A DNA stretch of 52,956 bases from Bacillota bacterium (GCA_023457355.1 JAEWLW010000059.1:1-52956); one strand, 5' to 3'. Numbered from the stretch's first letter, positions 43,602 through 52,165 are shown. The notes: a model not told the origin generated them from the letters alone. Translations and numbers: made by a program.

Positions 43602-44369
43602 TTATTTGACTTTGTAGGCGACGATATTAGCCTTGCCCTTGCCTTTATATTTTTGAACGTCATATTTCTTCGGGAAAGCCTTCAGCAGATCCGGCAGCTT
43701 CTGAAAGCCGTAAGCCTGTGCTTCAAAATCGGGCCGGACGCGTTTGATATATTGGCCGGCGGAAGCAACATTGACCCAGCCGTCGTCGTCGGCGTATTTA
43801 TCGCTGGCAATTTTCAACAGCCTGTGGATGCGGTTCAGGTCGTCCGCCTGCGCCATTTCCGCAGGTGCGGCGGGGGCGGGTTCACTTTCCTTGGGCACTT
43901 CCGGCGCTGTTTCGGTCTTATCGTTGTCAACGAGAAGCTCGGTTTTAATAAAATTATCACAGGCGTTTATAAAGGAAAGCGGCGTTTTTTTCTCCCCGGC
44001 GCCGAAGATATAGACGCCTGATTCGCGCAGCCGGATAACCAACGGGGTGTAGTCGGCGTCGCTGCACACCACGGCGAAGGCGTCATATATATTGGTGGAG
44101 AGCAGGTCCATCGCGTCAATTACCAGCGCGATATCCGTTGCGTTTTTCCCTTTTGTATAGGCAAATTGCTGTTCGGGCTTGATGGCCAATTGTTTTAAGA
44201 CCGTCTCCCAGTTTTTTAAGACGGGGTTTTTCCAGTCGCCGTAAGCCTTTTTTACAACGATGCGCCCGTATGTGGAGATTTCGTCCAGTATCGCTTTCAG
44301 TTTGGATAATTGCGAGTTATCCGCGTCAATGAGCACGGCTATTTTCTCCAGATCAATTTCCTTCTCCAT
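43602..44369 (-). CDS. NYN-domain RNase-like protein with OST-HTH/LOTUS domain
   Basis: The 255-residue protein has an N-terminal NYN (PIN-like) nuclease domain: AVLIDADNSQ near residue 10, KNATDIALVIDAMDLL near 95, and VVCSDADYTPLV near 120 carry the conserved acidic residues. After a Pro/Ala/Glu linker comes a C-terminal OST-HTH/LOTUS domain (GWVNVASAGQYIKRVRPDF, YGFQKLPDLLKAFP). ATG 44369 with AAAGGAAAA upstream is chosen. The longer frame lacks an RBS. NYN-LOTUS proteins are thought to bind and cleave structured RNA. The bacterial role is unknown. Confidence 0.88.
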   Translation of the reverse strand: MEKEIDLEKIAVLIDADNSQLSKLKAILDEISTYGRIVVKKAYGDWKNPVLKNWETVLKQLAIKPEQQFAYTKGKNATDIALVIDAMDLLSTNIYDAFAVVCSDADYTPLVIRLRESGVYIFGAGEKKTPLSFINACDNFIKTELLVDNDKTETAPEVPKESEPAPAAPAEMAQADDLNRIHRLLKIASDKYADDDGWVNVASAGQYIKRVRPDFEAQAYGFQKLPDLLKAFPKKYDVQKYKGKGKANIVAYKVK

Positions 44370-44505
44370 CGTCGGTTTTCCTTTCGTCCGCATAAATTTT
44401 GGCATTTTGTGTTTGTTTGGAATTCGGTTCCCAATTCGTATTTTATTAAACTGCATCCTCAAAAGGCGCAAGCCGCGTTAAGCGACGAGCCGTTGCGCAT
44501 CAAGG

Positions 44506-44535
44506 GGTATAATAGCCGTTTGCGGCTATTATACC
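44506..44535. promoter_or_regulatory. perfect 13-bp palindrome carrying TATAAT on both strands
   Basis: GGTATAATAGCCG (44506-44518) is exactly inverted at 44523-44535 with a 4-nt loop. Each arm reads TATAAT on its own strand, and on the minus strand it is preceded by TGG, giving an extended -10 (TGnTATAAT) for the NYN gene about 130 bp downstream. It may be a promoter with a built-in hairpin at the RNA start or an operator. Confidence 0.55.
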
Positions 44536-44621
44536 ACAAAGCGGAATCCTTTTTCCATCATTACTGTTAAAACGCCTCAAACAAGGCCGCCCATACCGTC
44601 ACTGGAGCCACAGGGTTTAAA

Positions 44622-44660
44622 AACCGCTGCAAAACAGCCTTTGTTTGCAGCGGCTTTTTG
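44622..44660. terminator. bidirectional terminator
   Basis: CCGCTGCAAA (44624-44633) pairs perfectly with TTTGCAGCGG (44644-44653). T runs follow on the plus strand (CTTTTTG) and on the minus strand (TTTTT). On the minus strand it ends the 55-codon gene at 44672. Confidence 0.85.
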
Positions 44661-44671
44661 TGTGTTGCGGC

Positions 44672-44839
44672 TTAAAGCGGGCTTTGGTCTCCTTTGATGT
44701 TTTGCGCAAAGCGTTCAATATCATCCAGGGTGCTAAACGGCACCGAGGCCTGCATGATATTCTCCTGAACATAAGAAGGCAGGCCTTCAAAATACGCCTT
44801 AACCTGCGGATTATTCATCCATTCGGGTTTGCTGTCCAT
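44672..44839 (-). CDS. small conserved-looking protein, 55 residues
   Basis: A GGAGCG site precedes the ATG at 44839. The peptide is MDSKPEWMNNPQVKAYF followed by a short amphipathic part (EGLPSYVQENIMQ), VPFSTLDDIERFAQNI and a hydrophilic end, with normal amino acid composition for a soluble helical protein. A terminator follows directly. The family is not recognised with confidence, but its position beside recA and the ordered RBS-ORF-terminator layout make it a real gene. It is divergent from recA, so the two may share the regulatory region. Confidence 0.72.
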   Translation of the reverse strand: MDSKPEWMNNPQVKAYFEGLPSYVQENIMQASVPFSTLDDIERFAQNIKGDQSPL

Positions 44840-45030
44840 CGCTGGCACGCTCCTTTACTGAATATTGCCTTTATTTTGTGCCAAACGCTTCAAATAATTC
44901 AGCCTTCGGGTGTGCGGCGCAAAAAAGCTGTTTTTTCACTCGGTTTGTCGAAAAATTGCCGTTTGGCGTCAGACCGCTCAAGGCGGCGCAAAAAGGTATC
45001 TGCACTGCCTCGTATGGGCCTGTTGCGCCC

Positions 45031-45044
45031 GGAACGTTTGTTCC
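45031..45044 (+). promoter_or_regulatory. LexA (SOS) box upstream of recA
   Basis: GGAACGTTTGTTCC matches the Gram-positive LexA consensus CGAACRNRYGTTYC at 12 of 14 positions with intact GAAC-N4-GTTC half sites. It lies about 19 bp upstream of the likely -35 box of recA. It would place recA, and perhaps the divergent small gene, under SOS control. Confidence 0.75.
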
Positions 45045-45062
45045 AAAATTTACTGCAATCGG

Positions 45063-45091
45063 TTGCTTTTCTTTTTGTGATGCGCTATAAT
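45063..45091 (+). promoter_or_regulatory. recA promoter
   Basis: TTGCTT (45063-45068) and a perfect TATAAT (45086-45091) are separated by 17 bp. The transcript would start near 45098, about 59 nt before the ATG. The weak -35 box fits a regulated promoter. Confidence 0.7.
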
Positions 45092-45156
45092 AATTTTAAT
45101 GTACAAAACTCAAACGGCTGACGCCGGCACCTATAAATGGACGGAGGATTTTAACG

Positions 45157-46239
45157 ATGGCTGAAGATAAGCAAAGTGCACTGGAAACCGCCCTGAGCCA
45201 GATTGAAAAGAAATTTGGCAAAGGCGCGGTGATGAAGCTTGGACAGCACAGCACACTTAATGTTGACGCAATTCCCACCGGCTCGATCGCGCTGGACTAT
45301 GCGCTGGGCATCGGCGGCGTTCCCAAGGGGCGCATTGTCGAAATCTACGGGCCGGAATCCTCCGGTAAAACCACCGTTGCGCTGCACATTGTGGCCGAAG
45401 CGCAAAAACGCGGCGGCGATGCGGTTTTTATCGACGTTGAGCACGCGCTCGACCCCGTTTATGCCCAAGCTTTGGGCGTGGATATTGATTCGCTGCTCGT
45501 CTCGCAGCCCGATACCGGCGAACAGGCGCTGGAAATCTGCGAGGCGCTTGTGCGTTCGGGCGCCATTGACGTCGTGGTCATCGACTCGGTAGCCGCCATG
45601 GTCACCAAGGCTGAAATTGAGGGCGAGATGGGCGATTCCCACGTCGGCCTTCAGGCGCGCCTCATGAGCCAGGCGCTGCGCAAGCTCACCGGCGCCATTT
45701 CAAAATCCAACTGCATCGCCATCTTCATCAACCAGCTGCGCGAAAAAATCGGCGTGATGTACGGCAACCCCGAGACCACGCCCGGCGGCCGCGCGCTCAA
45801 GTTTTATTCCTCGGTGCGTCTGGACGTGCGCAGAATTGAACAAATTAAGCAGGGCGGCGAAATTCTCGGCAACCGCACCCGCGTCAAGGTGGTTAAAAAC
45901 AAGGTTGCACCGCCCTTTAAAGAGGCGGAATTTGATATTATGTACGGCAAGGGCATCTCAAAGGAGGGCGAAATTCTCGACCTCGCGGTCAAGCTTGGCG
46001 TGGTGCAGAAGAGCGGCTCGTGGTTTTCTTACGGCGACACCCGCCTGGGTCAGGGCCGCGACAACATCAAGGATTACCTTAAAGGCAACGCCGAACTCAT
46101 GGAGGAGATTGCCGTCAAGGTGCGCGAGGGCATCAACACTGTGGGTATCGAAAAGCCCAAGTCCTCCAAGGGCCGCGCCACCGCCAAGGCCTCTGCCGAT
46201 ATCGACGTGGAGGTCGATTCGGAGAGCGGTAACGAATGA
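45157..46239 (+). CDS. recA: recombinase RecA
   Basis: The 360-residue protein is a complete RecA: Walker A GPESSGKTT near residue 65, the L1/L2 loop regions (GEMGDSHVGLQARLMSQALR, FINQLREKIGVMYGNPETTP), ALKFYSSVRLDVRR, and an acidic C-terminal tail. It forms filaments on single-stranded DNA, catalyses strand exchange and triggers LexA autocleavage. GGAGG precedes the ATG. Its stop overlaps the recX start by four bases (ATGA), which couples the two. No intein or truncation. Confidence 0.99.
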   Translation: MAEDKQSALETALSQIEKKFGKGAVMKLGQHSTLNVDAIPTGSIALDYALGIGGVPKGRIVEIYGPESSGKTTVALHIVAEAQKRGGDAVFIDVEHALDPVYAQALGVDIDSLLVSQPDTGEQALEICEALVRSGAIDVVVIDSVAAMVTKAEIEGEMGDSHVGLQARLMSQALRKLTGAISKSNCIAIFINQLREKIGVMYGNPETTPGGRALKFYSSVRLDVRRIEQIKQGGEILGNRTRVKVVKNKVAPPFKEAEFDIMYGKGISKEGEILDLAVKLGVVQKSGSWFSYGDTRLGQGRDNIKDYLKGNAELMEEIAVKVREGINTVGIEKPKSSKGRATAKASADIDVEVDSESGNE

Positions 46240-46853
46240 TTATCACCGACGCGCGCCAAACGAAGCGCGGCAGAATCTCGGTTTATGCCGACGGTGAATT
46301 TTTGTTTGCCATTGAAAAGGAATGCTGGCAGCTCTCAGGGCTTGCGGTCGGCGCCGAGACGGACGAAGAGGTGCTGCACGGCCTGCTGCGCCAAAGCCGC
46401 GCGCAGGAGGCAAAACGCCGCGCGCTGAACATGCTTTCCGCCCGGAGCTACACCGCCCAGTCCCTCACCCGCCGTCTGGCGGAAAAAACAGATGGCGAAG
46501 CGGCCCGCGCGGCCGTCTCTCGCATGGCGGAGCTGGGGCTGGTCGACGACGAAGATTACGCCCTGCGCTGCGCGCGCGACCTGTTTAACCTGCGCGGCTT
46601 TGCGCCCCGGCGCATCCGTTATGAGCTGCAAAAGCGCGGCATTTCATCAGCGCTTTGCGCGCTGGCCATCGAGGCGCTGGACTGCGACGACCTTTCCGAA
46701 CGTGCCGCCGCGCTGCTGCGCGCGCGTTTTGGCGCGCTGAAAAACGACGCCGACCTGCGCCGCGCCGCTTCGCTGCTGGAGCGCTGCGGCTATGGTTATT
46801 CCGATATCCAAAGCGCGCTGCGCGCTGTCGCTGAGACGGAGCCGGAGGACTGA
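46236..46853 (+). CDS. recX: regulatory protein RecX
   Basis: The 205-residue protein has the three-helix repeats of RecX: ALNMLSARSYTAQSLTRRL, DDEDYALRCARDLFNLRGFAPRRIRYEL, and a last repeat ending CGYGYSDIQSALR. The start overlaps the recA stop codon. RecX binds the RecA filament and limits its activity, so co-translation with recA makes sense. Length is normal for Firmicutes. It also has a small N-terminal domain (TDARQTKRGRISVYADGEF). Confidence 0.93.
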   Translation: MIITDARQTKRGRISVYADGEFLFAIEKECWQLSGLAVGAETDEEVLHGLLRQSRAQEAKRRALNMLSARSYTAQSLTRRLAEKTDGEAARAAVSRMAELGLVDDEDYALRCARDLFNLRGFAPRRIRYELQKRGISSALCALAIEALDCDDLSERAAALLRARFGALKNDADLRRAASLLERCGYGYSDIQSALRAVAETEPED

Positions 46854-47010
46854 CTTCCGGCAAAACGCGCGCGAACACCCTCCCCGGCCCTTTTCTGCGC
46901 TTTATGCCGTGGAATGGGACTATCCTTTTAAAGGCGATAATAGGATATAAGCAGGGGCAGGCCAAGGTTCTACATATTAATATATCCCCCGAAAGGACTT
47001 CAAATTTTTT

Positions 47011-48339
47011 ATGACTTATAAGGTTGGAATGATCTCGCTAGGCTGTTCGAAAAACCAGGTGGACGCCGAGCATATGCTGGCCGAGCTTGCGGCCAACGGC
47101 TTTACCATCTGCAACGAGCCGGAGGCGTGCGACGCCATCATCGTGAACACCTGCGGCTTTATTGAGGACGCTAAGCGCGAATCAATCGAGAGCATCTTCG
47201 AGGCCGCCCAGCAGAAGAAAAACAGGCTCAAGGCGCTGGCCGTCACCGGCTGCCTGGCCGAGCGCTACCAGCAGGAGTTCGCCGCCGAAATTCCCGAGGC
47301 GGACGTCATCCTGGGCATGGGCGCAATGGGCGGCATCGCCGCGGCGCTGCGCCGCGCGCTGGAAAAAGGCGAGCGCGTCGTCGAGTTCGGCGACAAAGCC
47401 GCGCTGCCGCTTGAGGGCAGGCGCATTCTGGCCAACGCCCCCTATTTTGCCTACCTCAAGGTGGCCGAAGGCTGCGATAACCGCTGCGCCTTCTGCTCCA
47501 TCCCCGATATACGAGGCCACTTCCGCAGCCGTAAAATGGCGGATATTATCGAAGAGGCCAAGCAGCTGGCCGAACAGGGTGTTGTGGAATTAAACGTTGT
47601 CGCGCAGGACACCACCCGCTATGGGCAGGACCTCTACGGCAAGCTGATGTTGCCGGAACTTTTGCGCGAACTGTGTCGGATTGAAAAACTGCACTGGATC
47701 CGCGTGCTCTACTGCTACCCCGACCGCACGACCGACGAACTCATCGATGTCATCGCCAACGAACCGAAAATCGTCAAATACATCGACCTGCCGCTGCAAC
47801 ACAGCTGCGACACCGTGTTAAAGCGCATGCTGCGCCGGGGCGATTTTGCACTGATAGAGGGCCTTTTGCAAAAGCTGCGCGACCGCATTCCGGGCGTGGT
47901 CATCCGCACGACCATGATCGCTGGCCTGCCCGGCGAAACCGAGGAAGAGTTTGAACATCTGTGCAATTTTGTGCGCGATCAGGCCTTTGAGCGCCTGGGG
48001 TGCTTTGCCTATTCGCAGGAGGAGGAAACCCCCGCGGGGCAGATGCCCGGCCAGATTGACCAGGCGTTGCGCCGCCATCGCGCCGACACGATTATGGAAA
48101 TTCAGATGGGCATCGCCAATGAGATTGCCCGCGCCAGCGAAGGGCGCGTGCTGGAGGTGCTGTGCGAGGGCTACGACGACGAGGCGCAGTGCTATGTCGG
48201 CCGCAGCTACATGGATGCCCCCGATATCGATACCAAGGTGTATTTCGTTGGCGAGGACGGGCTGAAGCCGGGGCAGTTTGTCCCGGTGGAAATCACCGGC
48301 GCCGACGGTTATGATTTGACAGGAGAGCAGGTGGATTAA
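47011..48339 (+). CDS. rimO: ribosomal protein S12 methylthiotransferase RimO
   Basis: The 442-residue protein has the UPF0004 domain (GMISLGCSKNQVDAEHML with Cys, NTCGFIEDAK, VTGCLAERY), the radical-SAM motif CDNRCAFC near residue 155 and SIPDIRGHFRSR, plus a C-terminal TRAM domain. SLGCSKN with RGHFRSR is typical for RimO rather than MiaB. It adds a methylthio group to Asp of ribosomal protein S12. AAAGGA lies about 13 nt before the ATG. The pgsA gene overlaps its stop. Confidence 0.96.
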   Translation: MTYKVGMISLGCSKNQVDAEHMLAELAANGFTICNEPEACDAIIVNTCGFIEDAKRESIESIFEAAQQKKNRLKALAVTGCLAERYQQEFAAEIPEADVILGMGAMGGIAAALRRALEKGERVVEFGDKAALPLEGRRILANAPYFAYLKVAEGCDNRCAFCSIPDIRGHFRSRKMADIIEEAKQLAEQGVVELNVVAQDTTRYGQDLYGKLMLPELLRELCRIEKLHWIRVLYCYPDRTTDELIDVIANEPKIVKYIDLPLQHSCDTVLKRMLRRGDFALIEGLLQKLRDRIPGVVIRTTMIAGLPGETEEEFEHLCNFVRDQAFERLGCFAYSQEEETPAGQMPGQIDQALRRHRADTIMEIQMGIANEIARASEGRVLEVLCEGYDDEAQCYVGRSYMDAPDIDTKVYFVGEDGLKPGQFVPVEITGADGYDLTGEQVD

Positions 48340-48917
48340 TGATGAATCTTCCGAACAAGCTGACGCTGCTGCGCATTGTGCTGGTGCCGTTTTTTGTGTT
48401 TTTTCTTCTGGCGGGGGGCGGCGGCGCGTTTAATCTGACGGCGCTGCTCGTCTTTGCGGTTGCCAGCCTCACCGATATGCTGGACGGCAAAATTGCGCGC
48501 AGCCGCGGGCTCATTACGACCTTTGGCAAGCTGATGGATCCGCTGGCCGACAAAATCCTCGTCATGAGCGCCATGATCTGCTTTGTTGCGCTGGGCCTTG
48601 CGCCCGCCTGGGTGGTCATTTTAATCCTCACCCGCGAATTTTTAGTCACCTCGCTGCGGCTTATCGCCGCCGGGGAAGGCCGTGTCATCGCCGCGGACAA
48701 ATGGGGCAAAATTAAAACCGTCACCCAGATGATCTGGATTATCTGGGCATTGCTGTGGCTGTGGCTCGCGTCTTCCCCGTCGGCATTTCCCGCCGGGTTT
48801 GACGCTTTCCCGCATATCATCACGTCGATTCTGATGTATGCGTCGGTGTTTTTCACGCTGCTTTCGGGCTTTAATTACGTCTGGAAAAACCGCGCGCTGG
48901 TGTTCAGCGACATGTGA
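48339..48917 (+). CDS. pgsA: CDP-diacylglycerol-glycerol-3-phosphate 3-phosphatidyltransferase
   Basis: The 192-residue membrane protein carries the CDP-alcohol phosphotransferase motif: DMLDGKIARSRGLITTFGKL followed by MDPLADK with all four Asp residues. It begins NLPNKLTLLRIVLVPFFV, as in PgsA, and has four to six membrane segments. It makes phosphatidylglycerol phosphate at the membrane. The ATG (48339 or 48342) overlaps the rimO stop (TAATG), an arrangement common in Firmicutes. Confidence 0.95.
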   Translation: MMNLPNKLTLLRIVLVPFFVFFLLAGGGGAFNLTALLVFAVASLTDMLDGKIARSRGLITTFGKLMDPLADKILVMSAMICFVALGLAPAWVVILILTREFLVTSLRLIAAGEGRVIAADKWGKIKTVTQMIWIIWALLWLWLASSPSAFPAGFDAFPHIITSILMYASVFFTLLSGFNYVWKNRALVFSDM

Positions 48918-48932
48918 ACAAAGTTCTGTGAC

Positions 48933-49100
48933 CTAGGGAACCGCTGATTTAATCCATGCGCGGTTTATCAGCGGCTATTTTTGCGTCTGACTGTGTTAAA
49001 AAACAGCCATAAGCGCCAGCTTTATGTCCGCTTTTTGCCTTGTCAGCCACAAAATTCTCTCGCCGCTAACCCGCCCCTGAATTAATCAGGGGCTCCCTAG
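48933..49100 (+). repeat. complete MITE-like element with terminal inverted repeats
   Basis: The 168-bp element starts CTAGGGAACCGCTGATTTAAT and ends with the inverse of CTAGGGAGCCCCTGATTAAT, so the ends are about 20-bp imperfect inverted repeats. Bases 48933-49060 match 1-128 of the window in inverse orientation with about five changes. It has no ORF. A TA flanked by GGGA/TCCC at both ends could be the target duplication, as in IS630/mariner-derived MITEs, but this is uncertain. Confidence 0.85.
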
Positions 49101-49350
49101 ATTAAAGTTTTTGGTCAAGCTTTTTCCAAAAAGCTTGTGGGGACTTGGTGAAACAGCGGGCATCCATGCCCGCTGTGATAAGCGGGGCCAAGCTGCCGCG
49201 AGCGCACTTATATGCGAGTTGTCCGGGCAACACCCCAGACGCGTTCCCGCTTTCCAAAAACACAGGAGGGGGCCGAAAAAACAGTCCGGCGGACTGTTTT
49301 TTCGAGGGGGAACCCTTGTCAGGGGTTCCCCCATGCCGCCCGAAAGCGGC
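49101..49350 (-). repeat. hairpin-rich intergenic repeat
   Basis: Starting with the inverse of the TGACCAAAAACTTTAA end module of 41935-42266, the block has a perfect CAGCGGGCAT/ATGCCCGCTG hairpin (49156-49177), an AAAAAACAGTCC/GGACTGTTTTTT hairpin (49277-49303), a GGGGGAACC/GGTTCCCCC stem, and CCGCCCGAAAGCGGC. The same order occurs at 35747-36180. The remaining gap to 49640 holds only decayed repeat. Confidence 0.75.
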
Positions 49351-49641
49351 ATCCGTACTTCCCGCTGTACCAGCCTTGCAAGGTAACGGCGGGCCGCCGC
49401 ATTAAACATCCGCACTTAATACAGCTCACATCGTCAACAGTTTAAAAACGGACGCGTTTTTGCGGCCCGCTTTTGCTTGACTGCGTTGTCGTGCCTGTCG
49501 GAGACAGCCCGCCCGCTCCCCCGCCTTTAAAACATATAGTTGATCAGTCTCAAAATATCCGAATAGTTTTATCCACACGCCGGTCCTGTAGAAAGAAGCG
49601 CCCCATGCTGCTGTTGGCATTCCCGCAATTTTACGGTTCTC

Positions 49642-49670
49642 TTGCAATTTTGCCGGTCATATGCTAGAGT
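49642..49670 (+). promoter_or_regulatory. promoter of the cysS leader
   Basis: TTGCAA (49642-49647) and TAGAGT (49665-49670) are separated by 17 bp. Transcription would start just before the T-box leader. Confidence 0.55.
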
Positions 49671-49679
49671 AGTATTGTT

Positions 49680-49945
49680 ATCAGAGCGTCTTATATCCGA
49701 TGCGTTTAACGGGAAGGGTTTTTGCACACACTTTTACCCCAGAGAGCTGCGGTCACCGGCTGAAAGCCGCGGCGTAAAAGCGCAGAAAACCGTGCGCCCG
49801 CCAGCACAGCGAGAGAACGCGCCATACTTTATTTGGCGCCACTACCCCGCCTGCGTTTTTGCCCGCGTTAAGGGCAGGGTTTTCCCCGAAGTGGAACAGC
49901 GGTAATCAAGCCGTCTTCGTGCAGTTGCATGAGGACGGCTTTTTG
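49680..49945 (+). promoter_or_regulatory. T-box riboswitch, cysteine specifier
   Basis: The leader contains the T-box AGAGAG (AG bulge) with CTGCGG/CCGCGG distal stem near 49741-49772, and the T-box sequence GTGGAACAGCGG (49891-49902) before a terminator stem AGCCGTC/GACGGCT (49909-49940) with TTTT. In Stem I, CGGG/CCCG and GGTTTT/AAAACC helices flank an internal loop that displays TGC (49793-49795), the Cys codon. This fits induction of cysS by uncharged tRNA-Cys. Confidence 0.85.
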
Positions 49946-50013
49946 ATACAATAATCATATCGAGCGCCCCGGCGGGATTGCGCCGGCGCGCCCCAACAGA
50001 AGGAGTGGTTTCT

Positions 50014-51408
50014 TTGAAAATTTATAATACCCTGACACGGCAAAAAGAGGAGTTTGTGCCGCTGGAACCGGGCAAGGTGAAAATATATGCCTGCGGCCCC
50101 ACCGTTTACAACTTCATCCACATCGGCAACGCGCGCCCCATCTGCGTCTTTGATACACTGCGCCGTTATTTTGAGTACCGCGGTTATGAGGTGACGTTTG
50201 TCCAGAACTTCACCGATATCGACGACAAGCTCATCAACCGCGCCAACGACGAGGGCACCACCGTCCCCGACATCGCCGCCAAATATATCAGGGAATATAT
50301 GACCGACGCCGAAGGCCTGGGGCTGCGCCCCGCGACGGTGCATCCCAAGGCGACCGAGACGATGGATGAGATCATCAACGTCATCAAAACGCTGGAGGAA
50401 AAGGGCTTCGCCTACCCCTCGCAGGGCAGCGTGTATTTCCGCAGCCGCAGGTTTGACGAATACGGCAAGCTCTCGCACATGCCCATTGAGGACCTCGAAT
50501 CGGGCAGCCGCGTCGACGTTTCCGAACACAAGGAGGACCCGCTGGATTTCGCGCTCTGGAAAGCCGCCAAGCCCGGCGAACCTTTCTGGGCGTCGCCGTG
50601 GGGCAACGGCCGCCCCGGCTGGCACATCGAGTGCACCGCCATGATCCGAAAGCATCTGGGCGAAACCATCGACATCCACTGCGGCGGCAGCGACCTGATC
50701 TTCCCGCACCACGAAAACGAGATCGCGCAGGGCGAGTGCTGCTCCGGCCACGAATACGCCCGCTACTGGATGCACAACGGCTTTATCAACGTTGACAACC
50801 GCAAGATGAGCAAGAGCCTCGGCAACTTCTTCACCACCCGCGACGTCGCCGAGAAATTCGGCTATGAGCCGATCAAATTCCTGATGCTGCAAGCGCACTA
50901 CCGCACCCCCATCAACTACAACTACGACATCATCGAACAGTGCCGCGCAGCGCTCGACCGCCTTTACACCTGCCGCGACCACCTCGATTTTGCTGCGGCG
51001 CACGCAGCCCCCGCGCCTGTTGAGGGGGAGGATGCCTTCCGCCGGACGGTGGACGCACGCCGTCAGGCCTTCATCGACGCAATGGACGACGACCTGAACA
51101 CCGCCGACGCCATCGCCGCGCTGTTTGATCTGGTGCGTGACTGCAACAGCTTCTTTGCCGAGCCGAAATCGGCCGAAACAGTCGCTTACGCCACCGCCTG
51201 CTTCGACGAGCTGACCAACGTGCTGGGCCTTTTATATAACCGCAAGACCGAAAGCCTGGACGCCGGGATCGAGGCGCTGATTGAAAAGCGCCAGGCCGCC
51301 AGAAAGGCCCGGGACTTTAAAGCGGCCGACGCCATCCGCGATGAGCTGAAGGCGCAGGGCATCGTGCTGGAGGATACGCCGCAGGGCGTCAAGTGGCACA
51401 GGGAATAA
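50014..51408 (+). CDS. cysS: cysteinyl-tRNA synthetase
   Basis: The 464-residue protein is a complete class I CysRS: KIYACGPTVYNFIHIGNARP with the HIGN motif near residue 37 and a zinc Cys, CGGSDLIFPHHENE with the other zinc ligands, and KMSKSLGNFFTTRD near 263. The TTG at 50014 is used because AAGGAGTGG lies 5-9 nt upstream. The 12 codons before it run through this RBS. Expression is controlled by the T-box leader. It charges tRNA-Cys in the cytoplasm. Confidence 0.98.
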   Translation: MKIYNTLTRQKEEFVPLEPGKVKIYACGPTVYNFIHIGNARPICVFDTLRRYFEYRGYEVTFVQNFTDIDDKLINRANDEGTTVPDIAAKYIREYMTDAEGLGLRPATVHPKATETMDEIINVIKTLEEKGFAYPSQGSVYFRSRRFDEYGKLSHMPIEDLESGSRVDVSEHKEDPLDFALWKAAKPGEPFWASPWGNGRPGWHIECTAMIRKHLGETIDIHCGGSDLIFPHHENEIAQGECCSGHEYARYWMHNGFINVDNRKMSKSLGNFFTTRDVAEKFGYEPIKFLMLQAHYRTPINYNYDIIEQCRAALDRLYTCRDHLDFAAAHAAPAPVEGEDAFRRTVDARRQAFIDAMDDDLNTADAIAALFDLVRDCNSFFAEPKSAETVAYATACFDELTNVLGLLYNRKTESLDAGIEALIEKRQAARKARDFKAADAIRDELKAQGIVLEDTPQGVKWHRE

Positions 51409-51487
51409 GGCCGCGCCAAAACCGGCTATTGGGCCGTCCGCAAACCCGGGCGGCCCGTCACGATATAAAAGGGAGGTCACCCACAAC

Positions 51488-52165
51488 ATGATCTGGGGAA
51501 TTATCGGGGCGCTGCCCGAGGAGGTTGCGCTCTTATGCGGGGCGATGCAAATCGACAGCCAGGAGCAGCACTATGGCAGCACTTTCTACCGCGGCACGCT
51601 GGAAGGCCAGCAGGTGGCCGTGGTGTGTTGCAGCATCGGCAAGGTCAACGCGGCGCTTTGCGCCTCGCTGATGATCCGCGAGATGAAGGCCGACGCCGTC
51701 ATCAATATCGGCATTGCGGGCGCGGTGGACAGGCGCCTGAAGGTGCTGGACGTCGTGCTTTCAACGAATGCCGCCTTCCATGACGCCGAGCCGCTGATGA
51801 AAAACTATTACCCCTTCCGTCTTGATTTTGACGCCGACGAAAGGCTGCTGGCGCTGGCGCAAAGAGCCTGCGAGACGTTGGGCGCGTTTACATACTACAG
51901 CGGGTGCATCGCCACCGGGGATGTGTTTGTGCAGGGCGGCCCGGTCAAGGAAAAAATTGTCGCGCGTCTCTCGCCGCTGTGCGTCGAGATGGAAGGCGCG
52001 GCCATCGCCCACGCCGCCTTTGTCAACGGCACGCCGTTTTTGATTATCCGCACCATGTCCGACAGCGCCGACGACGAGGCCGCCATGACCTACGACACGT
52101 TTAAGGACCGCGCCGCCGAACAATCGGCACACATCGTGCGGCAGATGCTGAAATTCACCGAGTAA
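51488..52165 (+). CDS. mtnN: 5'-methylthioadenosine/S-adenosylhomocysteine nucleosidase
   Basis: The 225-residue protein has the phosphorylase/nucleosidase fold with IIGALPEEVALL at the N-terminus, NIGIAGAVD near residue 76, VEMEGAAIAHAAF near 168 (Met and Glu bind ribose), and IRTMSDSADDEA with the catalytic Asp near 190. GGGAGG precedes the ATG. It hydrolyses MTA and SAH to adenine and the thio-ribose, linked with methionine recycling and autoinducer-2 precursor formation. It is 79 bp after cysS, so co-transcription is possible. Confidence 0.95.
   Translation: MIWGIIGALPEEVALLCGAMQIDSQEQHYGSTFYRGTLEGQQVAVVCCSIGKVNAALCASLMIREMKADAVINIGIAGAVDRRLKVLDVVLSTNAAFHDAEPLMKNYYPFRLDFDADERLLALAQRACETLGAFTYYSGCIATGDVFVQGGPVKEKIVARLSPLCVEMEGAAIAHAAFVNGTPFLIIRTMSDSADDEAAMTYDTFKDRAAEQSAHIVRQMLKFTE

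Noticed and set aside
49906..51003. 365-codon minus-strand open frame opposite cysS
   Set aside because: It is antisense to cysS and its T-box terminator.
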